64,000 nucleotides of DNA from contig JARGEQ010000104.1 of NCBI GenBank assembly GCA_029211145.1, forward strand, positions 24,776 through 88,775, read 5' to 3'. A program made the translations under genes and the position numbers. This DNA comes from Marinimicrococcus flavescens (GTDB taxonomy: Bacteria; Pseudomonadota; Alphaproteobacteria; Geminicoccales; Geminicoccaceae). The first letter of the stretch is position 1. Each line of letters starts with the position of its first letter. A model generated the notes under the pieces. That model ran no database searches and was not told the DNA's origin. It saw only the letters and a program-made list of their open reading frames with translations. Of this stretch, positions 44,434 to 54,929 are shown one piece after another.

Positions 44434-45474
44434 TTGAGCCGACGCCCCACCATCCGCGACGTCGCCCGCGTGGTCGGCGTCTCGGCTGCCACCGTCTCCT
44501 ACGCGCTCAGCGGCAATGGCCGCGTGTCACGGTCCCTGGCTGCACAGGTGCGGGAGACAGCAGCCGCCATGGGCTACGTGCCGCGCCACGCCGCCATGGC
44601 GCTGCGCACCGGGCGCTCGGCGCTGCTGGGCGTCGTCCTGCCCAACATCGCCAACCCGCTCTTCCCGGCCCTTGCGCAGGAGATCGGGCGCGCGGCGCGG
44701 CGGCGCAGCTATGCGCTGCTGCTCGCGGACTCGCTCGACGAGGCAGCCGGTCAGGATCTCGCCGTCACTCAGATGATGGCACGCGGCGTCGACGCCCTGA
44801 TCGTGGTGCCGCGACGCGGCAGCACGCTGCCCGAGGCGCCGCTGCCGCTCGTGGTGATCGATACAGCGGCCAGTTCCGAGCGCGGCGTGTGCAGCGATCA
44901 TCGCGAAGGCGGCCGGCTGGTGGCGCGCCACCTGCTGGGACTAGGGCACCGCCGCATCCTCGTCCTGGCCGGCCCGGAGAACTCGCGCGTGGCGCAGGAG
45001 CGGCTTGCCGGGCTGCACGACGTGCTGGCGGGAACCGAAGCGGCCGCCCTCACCATCCGCCACACGGCCTATCGCCCCGAGGGCGCCGCCGAGGCCGTGC
45101 AGGACCTCGGCGAGGCGGGATGGACCGCCGTCGCTGCGGTGTCCGACACGCTGGCGATCGGTGCGGTTAACGCGCTCGTCGCCCGCGGGATCGACGTGCC
45201 CGGCAAGGTCTCGGTCACCGGCTTCGACGACCTCGTCTGGGCCTCCATCGTGCGGCCGGAGCTGACCACCGTGCGCCAGAACCTGGCGCGCATCGCCGAG
45301 AGCGCCGTCGCCATGGCGCTGGGCGAGCGCGAGCCGGGCGAAATCGTGCCCGTCGAGCTCGTCGTGCGGTGCTCCACGGCCACGGCAGTTCCGGCTCGCC
45401 GCACCCCCGCCGGATCATCCGCCGCTACAAGGTCTTCCGCCCCTGCCAGATCTCCCGAAGGAGAGCCCGCATGA
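44434..45474 (+). CDS. LacI-family regulator of the purine operon
   Basis: A 346-residue repressor with an N-terminal LacI helix-turn-helix and hinge (TIRDVARVVGVSAATVSYALSGNGRVS, then AAMALRTGRSALLGVVLPNIANPLF) and a periplasmic-binding-protein-like effector domain (RHLLGLGHRRILVLAGP, VSVTGFDD, PELTTVRQ). The start is TTG at 44434, with GAGGG 6 nt upstream; an overlapping ATG at 44429 stops after two codons. The last 30 residues are a low-complexity tail. The stop overlaps the start of the binding-protein gene. The effector is probably a nucleoside or purine by context. Confidence 0.9.
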   Translation: MSRRPTIRDVARVVGVSAATVSYALSGNGRVSRSLAAQVRETAAAMGYVPRHAAMALRTGRSALLGVVLPNIANPLFPALAQEIGRAARRRSYALLLADSLDEAAGQDLAVTQMMARGVDALIVVPRRGSTLPEAPLPLVVIDTAASSERGVCSDHREGGRLVARHLLGLGHRRILVLAGPENSRVAQERLAGLHDVLAGTEAAALTIRHTAYRPEGAAEAVQDLGEAGWTAVAAVSDTLAIGAVNALVARGIDVPGKVSVTGFDDLVWASIVRPELTTVRQNLARIAESAVAMALGEREPGEIVPVELVVRCSTATAVPARRTPAGSSAATRSSAPARSPEGEPA

Positions 45475-46502
45475 GACGCGCTGCCCTGACCTCCGTCCTG
45501 GCCCTCGCCTTCGGTGCCGCGGCACCGGCGGCGGCCGAGCCGACCCTCGTCCTCTCGGCCTACGGGATCAGCCAGGACGCCTTCAAGAAGATCCTCTACG
45601 AGCCGTTCGAGGCGCAGTGCGGCTGCGAGCTGGTGGTGGAGATCGGCAACAGCGCCGAGCGGCTGGCCAAGCTCGAGGCCAGGAAGGACAATCCCAACGT
45701 CGACGTGGTGGTGTTCGCCGACTTCAACGCGCTGGAGGCCGCCCGCAAGGACCTGATCCAGCCCCTCGACCCGTCGAAGCTCTCGAACCTCGACAAGCTC
45801 TACGACGTCGCCCGGGACCCCGTCGGCGACAATATGGCGGTGGGCTACACGCTCTACTCCACCAGCATCGTCTACCGCACCGACAAGATCACCGACATGG
45901 GCTCGTGGAAGGACCTGTGGCGTCCCGAGCTCGAGAACCGCGTGGCCTTCCCGAACATCACCACGACCCAAGGCCCCCTCGCCCTCTACATGGCCGAGCG
46001 CGCCTGGACCGAAGGCCAGCCCTCGCAGGGCCTCGAGACCGCCATCGCCAAGGTGGCTGAGATCAAGGACGACGTGGTCACCTTCTACGAGCGCTCCTCG
46101 CAGATCGTGCAGCTCTTCCAGCAAGAGGAGATCTGGGCCGCACCCATGGGCCGGTTCGCCTGGGGCAACATCATGAAGCTGCAGATGCCGCTGGGCTGGC
46201 TGCTGCCCGCCGAGGGCCAGACCGGCGGCCTCAACGTGGCCAGCATCGTCAAGGGCACGGAGCAGGCCGATCTCGCCCACCAGCTCATCGACATGTGGCT
46301 CTCCACCGAGGTCCAGACGGCCCTCGCCGAGGCGCTGGTCGACAGCCCGGTCAACAGGGAGGTCGAGCTTTCGGGGTCCGTCGCGCAGCTCATGACCTTC
46401 GGGCCCGAACAGGTGGAATCGCTGCGCCTCGTGCCGCCCGAGCAGCTCCTCGAGAACCGCGAGGCGTGGCTCGAGACCTGGAACGCCAAGGTCGCCCAGT
46501 AA
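45471..46502 (+). CDS. ABC importer substrate-binding protein (ThiB/PotD/FbpA class)
   Basis: A 343-residue periplasmic protein with a signal peptide ending near AAA/EP (residue 22). The mature part LVLSAYGISQDAFKKILYEPFEAQCGCELVVEIGN, then NPNVDVVVFADFNALEAARKDLIQPLD, resembles the class II binding proteins for thiamine, polyamines, phosphonates and iron. GYTLYSTSIVYRTDKI and APMGRFAWGN would line the site. The ligand is not identifiable; the downstream nucleoside hydrolase and adenine deaminase point to a purine nucleoside. AGGAG lies 7 nt before the ATG. Confidence 0.85.
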   Translation: MRRAALTSVLALAFGAAAPAAAEPTLVLSAYGISQDAFKKILYEPFEAQCGCELVVEIGNSAERLAKLEARKDNPNVDVVVFADFNALEAARKDLIQPLDPSKLSNLDKLYDVARDPVGDNMAVGYTLYSTSIVYRTDKITDMGSWKDLWRPELENRVAFPNITTTQGPLALYMAERAWTEGQPSQGLETAIAKVAEIKDDVVTFYERSSQIVQLFQQEEIWAAPMGRFAWGNIMKLQMPLGWLLPAEGQTGGLNVASIVKGTEQADLAHQLIDMWLSTEVQTALAEALVDSPVNREVELSGSVAQLMTFGPEQVESLRLVPPEQLLENREAWLETWNAKVAQ

Positions 46503-46530
46503 CGCCAGACAGACCGCGGGACTTTCCCCC

Positions 46531-47355
46531 ATGTTCACGAGCCGGACCACCGGCCTCATGCTCGTCCTGCCGGCGGTGGTGTTCATCACCGTCGGCTTTC
46601 TCGCCCCCGTCCTCATCCTGCTGGCCCAGAGCCTGCGGCTCGAGGACGGCTGGGGTATCGGCAACTATCTGGCGTTCATGAACGACGGGCTGGGGCGCGA
46701 GGTGTTCTGGCGCACCATCAAGCTCGCCGCGCTCGTGACCCTCGCCGCCGCGGTCATCGGCTACGTCGCCGCCTGGGCGATCGTCGAGACGCGGCCGGAG
46801 CGGCGCGGCGTGCTGGTGGGCATGGTGATCCTGCCGCTGATGATCTCGCCGGTGGCCCGCACCTATGCGTGGCTGGTGATCCTGGGCCGCACCGGCTTTC
46901 TCAACGTGCTGATCACCAATCTCGGCCTCTCCGAGGAGCCGCTGCGCCTCCTCTTCACCGAGACGGCGGTCTTCATCGGCCTGCTGCAGCTCTTCTTGCC
47001 GCTCATGATCATCTCGCTGGTGAGCGCGCTCGAGAACCTGCCGCGCGACGTGGTGCCGGCGGCCCAGACCCTGGGTGCCGGGTGGATCGCCACCTTCTTC
47101 AAGGTGATCCTGCCGCTCACCCGCGAGGGTCTGGTGATCGGCGGCACGCTGGTCTTCACCGGCTCGGTGACCGCCTACATCACGCCCGCGGTGCTGGGCG
47201 GCTCGAAGGTCCTGATGCTCGAGACCCTTCTCTACCAGCGGGTCAGCGTCGCCAACGACTTCGCGAGCGCCAGCGTGATCGCCGCCATCCTCATGGTCAC
47301 CACCCTTGCCGCCAACAGGCTCCTGCGCCGCCTGGCGACCCCGCGGAGGCGCTGA
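46531..47355 (+). CDS. ABC importer permease 1 (PotB-like)
   Basis: A 274-residue permease with six helices, starting with LMLVLPAVVFITVGFLAPVLILLAQSL. The cytoplasmic EAA-type loop that contacts the ATPase is visible as AAQTLGAGWIATFFKVILPLTREGL near residues 175-200. It belongs to the PotB/ThiP/PhnU class that pairs with a second permease. It lies 28 nt after the binding-protein gene. Confidence 0.9.
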   Translation: MFTSRTTGLMLVLPAVVFITVGFLAPVLILLAQSLRLEDGWGIGNYLAFMNDGLGREVFWRTIKLAALVTLAAAVIGYVAAWAIVETRPERRGVLVGMVILPLMISPVARTYAWLVILGRTGFLNVLITNLGLSEEPLRLLFTETAVFIGLLQLFLPLMIISLVSALENLPRDVVPAAQTLGAGWIATFFKVILPLTREGLVIGGTLVFTGSVTAYITPAVLGGSKVLMLETLLYQRVSVANDFASASVIAAILMVTTLAANRLLRRLATPRRR

Positions 47356-47358
47356 GCC

Positions 47359-48127
47359 ATGTCGAGCCGCATGGGCGGGCTCATGCTCGCCCTGGTCTTC
47401 CTGTTCCTGATCGGGCCGTTCCTGATCATCATCGCCGCCGGCATGAGCGCCGGCGAGACCCTGGCCTTCCCGCCGCAGGGCCTCTCCTTGCGCTGGTTCT
47501 GGGCGGTCTTCGAGGTGGAGAGCTTCAGGGCCTCCTTCGTGCTGAGCATCGGCCTTGCCGTGGGCGCCACCCTGCTCGCCCTCGTGCTGGGCGTGCCGGT
47601 AGCCTATGCGTTGGCCCGCTATCCGCTGCCAGGCGGCGAGGCCATGAGCACGCTGCTGACCTCGCCGGTGATCGTGCCTGCCATCATCGTGGGCCTCGCG
47701 CTGCTGCGGTACGTGGTGATCCCGCTGGATCTGGGGATCATCCCGGCCCTCTTCGTGGCGCACACCGCCCTTCTCGTGCCCTATGCGGTGCGAGTGGTCT
47801 CGGCGAGCCTCGCCAACCTCAGGAGCGACATCGAGGAGGCGGCCGTGCTGCTCGGCGCCAACCGGCTGCAGGCGTTCTTCCTCACCGTGCTGCCCAACAT
47901 CAGGAACGGCATCCTCGCAGCCTTCATCCTGGGCTTCGTCACCTCCTTCAACCAGGTGCCGGTCTCGCTGTTCCTCACCGGGCCCGGGGTCAGCACTCTG
48001 CCGATCCAGATGCTCTGGTACATGGAATTCACCTACGATCCCTCGATCGCCGCGCTCTCCGCCCTCCTCGCCCTCATGTCGATGGCGATCGTGCTGGTGG
48101 CCGAGCGATTCCTCGGACTCTCCCGCT

Positions 48128-48135
<8 letters not shown>
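47359..48135 (+). CDS. ABC importer permease 2 (PotC-like)
   Basis: A 258-residue permease with six helices and an EAA loop [27 protein letters not shown] near residues 155-182. It forms a heterodimer with the preceding permease. It begins 3 nt after permease 1 and overlaps the ATPase gene by 8 bp. Confidence 0.9.
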
Positions 48136-49149
<1,014 letters not shown>

Positions 49150-49153
<4 letters not shown>

Positions 49154-50085
49154 GGCCCGTCTGGATCGACACGGATGCCGGCTTCGACGACCTGGCGGCA
49201 ATCCTGACGGTGCTGGCCCGGCCGGACATCGCGGTGGATGGCATCTCCCTCGTGGCCGGCAACACCCCGCTGGACGGCGTGGTGCGCAACGCCTGCCGCA
49301 TGAAGGCCTTCTTCGGCTGGCGGGCGCCGCTCCACGCCGGCCGTGACCGGCCGCTGCTGGGCCCGCTCGTCACCGCCCAGGACGTGCTGGGCGAGGACGG
49401 CATGCGAACTGCCGGCCGCAGCCTGCCGGACGAGCAGGCACCGCTCGACGGGCGGAACGCGCTGGCCGCCATGGCGGCCTGGCTGGAGCGCAGTGAGGCT
49501 GCCACGGTCCTGGCGCTGGGACCGCTCACCAATCTCGCGGCCCTGCTGCTCGCCCGCCCGGACCTCGCGGCACGGATCGGCGAGGTGATGTGGATGGGAG
49601 GCAGTGCCGACCGCGGCAACCACACGGCCGCCGCCGAGTTCAACGCCTTCGTCGATCCCGAGGCGGTGGCGGTGGTGCTCGGATCCGGCGTGCCGTTCCG
49701 CATGGTGGGCCTCGATGCCTGCCGCCAGGTGCCGGTGCGCCTGGCGGACGCCGCGGCACTCCGCGCGTGCGGCACGCCGCGGGCACTCCTGCTGGCCGAC
49801 CTGCTGGAGGGCTATGTGCGGATCGCCAGCCCCGACGGCAGCCGGCCCATGGCGCTCTACGATCCCGTCGCCGCCGCCGCCCTGCTCGATGCGCAGGCGG
49901 TGCGCTTCGATCCCATGCATGTCGCGGTGGAGCTGGCCGGCACCCACACCCGCGGCATGACCGTCTGCGAGTGGCGGATCCCGCGCAAGGCCGAGGCCAA
50001 TGCGCGGGTCGCCGTGCAGGCCGACGCCGACCGCGTGCGCGGCCGCGTGCTGGCAGCACTCGCCGGAAAGGAGCCTTCGCAGTGA
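49150..50085 (+). CDS. Inosine/uridine-preferring nucleoside hydrolase family protein
   Basis: A 311-residue enzyme that hydrolyses ribonucleosides to base plus ribose with a bound Ca2+. The metal site DTDAGFDD (residues 7-14; the family consensus is DTDPGxDD) and [11 protein letters not shown] are clear. The segment MALYDPVAA has Tyr where many family members have the catalytic-acid His, so specificity or mechanism may differ. No signal peptide: it acts on imported nucleosides. It overlaps the ATPase and adenine deaminase genes by 4 bp each. Confidence 0.9.
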
Positions 50086-51848
50086 CCAGCGATCTCGCCG
50101 ACCGCAGCTTGCGCGCTCGCGCCGTCGCCGCCGCCCGCGGGCAGGCGCGGTTCGACCTGCTGCTGGAAGGCGGCACCGTCGTCGATGTCGCCACCGGCGA
50201 GCTGCGCGAGGCCGATGTCGGCATCATCGGACCCCTGATCGCCAGCGTGCACCCGCGCGGCGCGCGCACCGACGCCGCCTCACGCCTCGACTGCACCGGC
50301 CGGTTCATCGCACCCGGCTTCATCGACATGCACATGCATGTCGAGAGCTCGATGATGGTGCCCCGCACCTACGCGCAGACGGTCGTGCCGCAGGGCACCA
50401 CCACCGCTGTGTGGGATCCTCACGAGCTGGCCAATGTGCTGGGCCTGGAAGGCGTGCGCTGGGCCATCGCCGCGAGCCGCGGCCTGCCGCTGCGCTTCGT
50501 GGTGCTGGCCCCCTCCTGCGTGCCCTCGGCGCCGGGGCTCGAGCTCGCCGGTGCGGAGATCGGCGGCGAGGAGATGCGCGAGATGCTCTCCTGGCCCGAG
50601 ATCGCCGGCGTCGCCGAGGTCATGGACATGCGCGGTGTGCTGGAGGGCAGCGGGCGCATGCGCGCCGTCGTCGGCGAGGGGCTCGCCAGCGGCAAGCTCG
50701 TGTGCGGTCACGCCCGCAGCCTCGCGGGCGCCGATCTCCAGGCCTTCGCCGCGGCCGGCATAGGCTCCGATCACGAGCTGGTCTCGGGCGAGGACCTGCT
50801 GGCCAAGCTGCGCGCCGGCTTTACCGTCGAGCTGCGCGGCTCGCATCCCTATCTGCTGCCCGAGTGCGTGGCGGCGCTGCGAACCCTGCCGCTGGTCCCG
50901 CAGACCCTCACCTTGTGCACCGACGACGTCTTCCCCGACGATCTCGTGGCGAAAGGCGGCATGATCGCCCTGCTGCGCCTGCTCGTGGAGCACGGGCTCG
51001 ATCCGGTGCAGGCGCTGCGCTGCGCCACCCTCAACGCCGCAATGCGTCTGGGCCGCGCCGATCTCGGGCTGGTGGCGGCCGGTCGGCGGGCGGATCTCGT
51101 GGTGCTGGAGGATCTCTCGAACCTCGCCGTCGCGCATACCATCGCCTCGGGCCGCCACGTGGCTATCGATGGCGCGATGCTGGAGGACCTGCCGGGCGAG
51201 GCCGTTCCCGCTCCCACCGGAACCGTGCGCGTGAGCCGGCTCGAAGCCGCGGACTTCATCATTCGCGTGCCGGAGGGCTGCAACGGGCAAGTCCCGCTCC
51301 GGGTGGTCCAGGGAGCGCGCTTCACCCGCTGGGCCGAGGCCGTGGCCAGGGTGGAGAACGGCCGGGCCGTGCTGCCGCCGGAGCTCTCCTTGATGGCGGT
51401 GGTCCACCGCCACGGCAGGCGGCCGCCCGTGCCGGCGCTGGCACCGCTCGGCGACTGGGGCTGCTGGCGCGGCGCCATCGCCACGACCGTCAGCCACGAC
51501 AGCCACAATCTCGCCGTCTTCGGGCGCGAGCCCGCCGACATGGCGGCCGCCGCCAATGCCCTGATCGAGAGCGGCGGCGGCATGGCCGTCGCGCGCGAGG
51601 GGCGGGTGATCGCCCATCTGCGCCTGCCGGTAGCGGGCTTGCTCTCGCAGGAGGCGCCCGAGAAGGTCGCCGCCGCCTTCGCCGCGCTCAAGCAGGCGGC
51701 CGACGAGGTGGGCGACTGGAAGCCCCCCTACCGGGTCTTCAAGGCCATCGTCGGCGCCAGCCTCGCCTGCAACGCGGGGCCGCACCTCACCGACCTCGGC
51801 CTGACCGACGGCACCACCGGGGAAGTTTTTGTCAGCGCAGTGCTGTAG
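50082..51848 (+). CDS. ade: Adenine deaminase
   Basis: A 588-residue amidohydrolase converting adenine to hypoxanthine and ammonia. Family features: APGFIDMHMHVESSMMVP (metal-binding HxH), TTTAVWDPHELANVLG, VCGHARSL, GIGSDHELVSGEDLLAKLRAG, LCTDDVFPDDL and DSHNLAVFG in the C-terminal domain. The start is a GTG at 50082 overlapping the hydrolase stop, with AGGAG 8 nt upstream. Placed after a nucleoside hydrolase, it would complete adenosine to adenine to hypoxanthine. Confidence 0.94.
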   Translation: MTSDLADRSLRARAVAAARGQARFDLLLEGGTVVDVATGELREADVGIIGPLIASVHPRGARTDAASRLDCTGRFIAPGFIDMHMHVESSMMVPRTYAQTVVPQGTTTAVWDPHELANVLGLEGVRWAIAASRGLPLRFVVLAPSCVPSAPGLELAGAEIGGEEMREMLSWPEIAGVAEVMDMRGVLEGSGRMRAVVGEGLASGKLVCGHARSLAGADLQAFAAAGIGSDHELVSGEDLLAKLRAGFTVELRGSHPYLLPECVAALRTLPLVPQTLTLCTDDVFPDDLVAKGGMIALLRLLVEHGLDPVQALRCATLNAAMRLGRADLGLVAAGRRADLVVLEDLSNLAVAHTIASGRHVAIDGAMLEDLPGEAVPAPTGTVRVSRLEAADFIIRVPEGCNGQVPLRVVQGARFTRWAEAVARVENGRAVLPPELSLMAVVHRHGRRPPVPALAPLGDWGCWRGAIATTVSHDSHNLAVFGREPADMAAAANALIESGGGMAVAREGRVIAHLRLPVAGLLSQEAPEKVAAAFAALKQAADEVGDWKPPYRVFKAIVGASLACNAGPHLTDLGLTDGTTGEVFVSAVL

Positions 51849-51859
51849 GCCCCGTGCAG

Positions 51860-51884
51860 TCCGCCGGCGATAATCGCGGGCGGA
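51860..51884 (+). terminator. Hairpin after the purine operon
   Basis: TCCGCC (51860-51865) pairs with GGCGGA (51879-51884), and inside, GCGAT (51867-51871) pairs with ATCGC (51873-51877) across a single mismatch. It starts 11 bp after the ade stop. No U-tract follows. Confidence 0.5.
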
Positions 51885-52024
51885 GACAAACAACATGTAC
51901 TGGCCAATCGTCGATCCAACCGCTCCTTTTCATCGTGGTTAAAAGCAATACTCGAAGGTATCTACTTCGTCTTGCGATGTTCTCATTGAGGCCGCTTTCC
52001 GCAGAATAATGCCGTTGGCCTGAT

Positions 52025-52045
52025 GCGCAGCCGATCATGCTGCGC
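52025..52045 (+). promoter_or_regulatory. Stem-loop directly before a ribosome-binding site
   Basis: GCGCAGC (52025-52031) and GCTGCGC (52039-52045) are perfect inverted arms with a 7-nt loop, ending 2 nt before the GGAGG (52048-52052) of the next gene. It could be an operator or an RNA hairpin affecting translation. Confidence 0.4.
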
Positions 52046-52059
52046 CTGGAGGTTGCGGC

Positions 52060-53322
52060 ATGGTGTCGGCGTTGTTGGTCAGGGGCGTTTGCGCGGCATG
52101 GGCTGCGGCATTTCCCGGCATCGCCGCCCTTCAGGCCGGGGACGCGCCGACGGCGCCGGCACGCCGTGCGGCCTGCGAGGATCTTCCCTATCGCGGGCTC
52201 TTTTATGGCAACCTCGTGCACGGCGACACCGTCTCCGAGGTGCGCATCGCCTGCGGCGAGCCCGTCCACCAGCCGTTCACGGCGGAGCGCTCGGGGCTGG
52301 TTCCAGCGGTCCAGTGGTATCTGCGGTTCGACCAGACGTGCCACGGCTGGGCCGGCTGCTACAGCGGCGGTGACGGCGGCGCGATCCGCATCGCCATCCA
52401 CGCGGCGGATGCGGGCGGGCTACCCCGCGGCGATCCCCTGGGCCAAAGCGCCGTCAATGGCGGTAGCGCGTCGATCTTCGATACGGGTGGACCCGGGGGC
52501 GGCTTTCCGGTGTGGCGGCTCGACCACCCGGCCCGGCTCTCCGCTGGCCAGCGCTATGCGCTGGTCCTGCGCAACGAGAGCTGCAGCGGCTACGTCTCGA
52601 CCGACGGGATGCTGGCCGACTGGGGTCCGGCCCGGCAGCATGACGGCCGCGCCGGCCCTTATTATGGCGCGGACCGTCCCATCTACCGCGGGGCCCAGCT
52701 CGAGCAGAACCACCTCTCGCTGTTCGCCCTGCATTATGCCGACGGCACGGTCGTCGGTCCCGGCGCCATCTGGGCCACCGCCTCGAACCGGGAAGAGATC
52801 GGCGGTGCGCTTCTCGCGCGACAGCGCTTCACGCTGATCGACGCCGCCCGCGAGGTCGACGCCGTGCATGTCTGGGCATGGCGCAGCGCCGCCTCGGCCG
52901 GAGACCTCACCGTGACGGTGCGCGACAGCGGGGGCGGCGTCCTCGGCACCGGGACCATCCCGGCCGCGGCCCTCGCCATCAGCAGCAACCACGAGGAAGG
53001 CGCACCGGCGAGGCCGTGGGCGCGCGCCCGGCTCGACGCACCTGTCAGGCTCGAGAGGGGTCGCAGCCATACGGTAGAGCTGCGTGCCGCGGGATGCTGC
53101 CATCAGACCATCCCCACCCATCGCTCAGCGCGCTGGCCGGCGCGCGAGGGGTGGACCGAGGGACGGGCCGAGTTCAGCGGGGACGGCGGCGGCACCTGGC
53201 GGTGCGCCGCGAGCAGCGACGGTCCCGCATGCGGCGTCGACCTCCCTTTGGGCTTCTCTGTCACCGCCACCACCCTCGATGACGGCACGCGCCTCCAATG
53301 CCGGGCGGACACAGCTCATTAA
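52060..53322 (+). CDS. Unknown secreted protein of the acylation locus
   Basis: A 420-residue protein with an N-terminal export signal (residues about 1-25, ending near ALQAGDA). I do not recognise it. Two similar-looking beta-rich modules are suggested: VQWYLRFDQTCHGWAGCYSGGDGG with FPVWRLDHPARLSAGQRYALVLRNESCSG, and VDAVHVWAWRSAASAGDLTVTVRD with RLDAPVRLERGRSHTVELRAAGCC. Ten or more cysteines suggest disulfides. The pattern is like a carbohydrate-binding jelly roll. The ATG has GGAGG with a 7-nt spacer. It precedes an AlgI-like acyltransferase by 85 bp, so polysaccharide binding or modification is a reasonable guess. Confidence 0.75.
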   Translation: MVSALLVRGVCAAWAAAFPGIAALQAGDAPTAPARRAACEDLPYRGLFYGNLVHGDTVSEVRIACGEPVHQPFTAERSGLVPAVQWYLRFDQTCHGWAGCYSGGDGGAIRIAIHAADAGGLPRGDPLGQSAVNGGSASIFDTGGPGGGFPVWRLDHPARLSAGQRYALVLRNESCSGYVSTDGMLADWGPARQHDGRAGPYYGADRPIYRGAQLEQNHLSLFALHYADGTVVGPGAIWATASNREEIGGALLARQRFTLIDAAREVDAVHVWAWRSAASAGDLTVTVRDSGGGVLGTGTIPAAALAISSNHEEGAPARPWARARLDAPVRLERGRSHTVELRAAGCCHQTIPTHRSARWPAREGWTEGRAEFSGDGGGTWRCAASSDGPACGVDLPLGFSVTATTLDDGTRLQCRADTAH

Positions 53323-53407
53323 AAAACCGCATTCAAGAGCGCACGGAGACAGCGGCGCGTAGTTCTCGAGCATCATTGGACGCCGACAGTTCGGAGCATT
53401 ACGTTCC

Positions 53408-54919
53408 ATGCTCTTCAGCAGCGAATTTTTTGTCCTGGTGTTCCTGCCGACCGTCTGGCTCGGCTACCAGAGCATGCTGCGCATGGCGTGGCCGCGTGCC
53501 GCGGCTGCCTGGCTCGTGATCAGCTCGCTGGTCTTCTACAGCTGGTTCGAGCCCCTCCACCTCCTCCTGCTGCTCGGCATGATCGTCGGCAATTACGGCG
53601 CCGGCCTGGTGCTCGCCCGGCTGCCGCAGGGCCGACGACGGCTCCTGCTGACGCTGGCCATCGGCGCCGATCTCGGCATCCTCGCCTACTATAAATACGC
53701 CAACTTCCTGATCGCCAACCTCAACGCCCTGAGCCCCCTCGAGCTGGGCTTCCAGACCATCGTCCTGCCGATCGGCATCTCGTTCTTCACCTTCCAGCTC
53801 GTGGCCTGGCTGGTCGACGCCCACAAGGGCGCGGCGCGCGACTACGGCTTTCTCGATTTCTGCCTGTTCGTCTGCTTCTTCCCGCAGCTGATCGCCGGGC
53901 CGATCGTCCATCACGCCGAGATGATTCCCCAGTTCCGCCAGCTCGCGAGCCGGCGCCCGGGCGCTGCCGACATCGCCGGCGGGCTCATCCTTTTCACCAT
54001 CGGCCTCTTCAAGAAGATCGTCATCGCCGACCATGTAGCGCCGATCGCCGATTCCGTGTTTGCCGCCGCCGAGACGGGTGCCAGCCTCGATCCGCTCAGC
54101 GCGTGGTGCGGCACGCTCGCCTTCACCGTGCAGATCTATTTCGACTTCTCGGCCTACAGCGACATGGCGCTCGGCATGGGCCTGCTCTTCGGCATCCGCC
54201 TGCCGATCAACTTCGCCTCGCCCTACAAGGCCGTCTCGATCATCGACTTCTGGCGGCGCTGGCACATCACCCTGTCGCGCTTCCTGCGCGACTATGTCTA
54301 CATCCCTCTGGGCGGCAACCGCCGCGGCCCGAGCCGCCGCCACGTCAATCTCCTCGCCACCATGCTCATCGGCGGCCTGTGGCACGGTGCTGCCTGGACC
54401 TTCGTCGCATGGGGCGCGCTGCACGGGCTCTATCTCGTCGTCAATCACGCCTGGCAGGTCCGGCGCGATCGCCTGGGCCTCCCTGCCGGCTGTCTCGGTC
54501 CCGCAGGCCCATGGCTCGCGCGCAGCCTCACGTTCTTTTGCGTCGCCGCGGCCTGGGTGTTCTTCCGCGCCGAAAGCTTCGGCGGCGCCGCTGCTATCCT
54601 GGCCGGTCTTGCGGGAGCCACCGCCGGTGCCCCGACCGCCAACGCCACTGTCGGCGCGGGCGAGCTCGTGCTGCTGCTGGCGATCCTCGCCGGCACCTGG
54701 TTCCTGCCCAACGCGCCGGAGATCGCGGCGGCGTTCCGCCCGGCCCTCGAGCCGGTGCCGGAAAAGCCCGTGGCACGGCTCGTCCGCCGCCTCGTCGAGG
54801 CGCCGACCGCCGTCCCGCTGGTTGCGGGCGTCGCCACCAGCAGCGCCCTCGTGCTGGTGCTGGCCTACCAGGGCTTCAACATCGACCGCATGCAGGCCTT
54901 CATCTACTTCCAGTTCTAG
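53408..54919 (+). CDS. MBOAT-family O-acyltransferase (AlgI-like)
   Basis: A 503-residue polytopic membrane enzyme that passes acyl (usually acetyl) groups across the membrane for polysaccharide O-acylation. It starts MLFSSEFFVLVFLPTVWLGY, has ADLGILAYYKYANF, SFFTFQLVAWLVD, CFFPQLIAGPIVHHAEMIPQF, FDFSAYSDMALGMGLLFGIRLP, FWRRWHITLSRFLRDYVYIPLGGNRRG and the catalytic-His region LIGGLWHGAAWTFVAWGALHGLYL. The ATG is preceded by GGAG at a loose 11 nt. The SGNH gene follows by 10 nt. No glycosyltransferase or polymer synthase is adjacent. Confidence 0.93.
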   Translation: MLFSSEFFVLVFLPTVWLGYQSMLRMAWPRAAAAWLVISSLVFYSWFEPLHLLLLLGMIVGNYGAGLVLARLPQGRRRLLLTLAIGADLGILAYYKYANFLIANLNALSPLELGFQTIVLPIGISFFTFQLVAWLVDAHKGAARDYGFLDFCLFVCFFPQLIAGPIVHHAEMIPQFRQLASRRPGAADIAGGLILFTIGLFKKIVIADHVAPIADSVFAAAETGASLDPLSAWCGTLAFTVQIYFDFSAYSDMALGMGLLFGIRLPINFASPYKAVSIIDFWRRWHITLSRFLRDYVYIPLGGNRRGPSRRHVNLLATMLIGGLWHGAAWTFVAWGALHGLYLVVNHAWQVRRDRLGLPAGCLGPAGPWLARSLTFFCVAAAWVFFRAESFGGAAAILAGLAGATAGAPTANATVGAGELVLLLAILAGTWFLPNAPEIAAAFRPALEPVPEKPVARLVRRLVEAPTAVPLVAGVATSSALVLVLAYQGFNIDRMQAFIYFQF

Positions 54920-54929
54920 GAGAGCGCAG

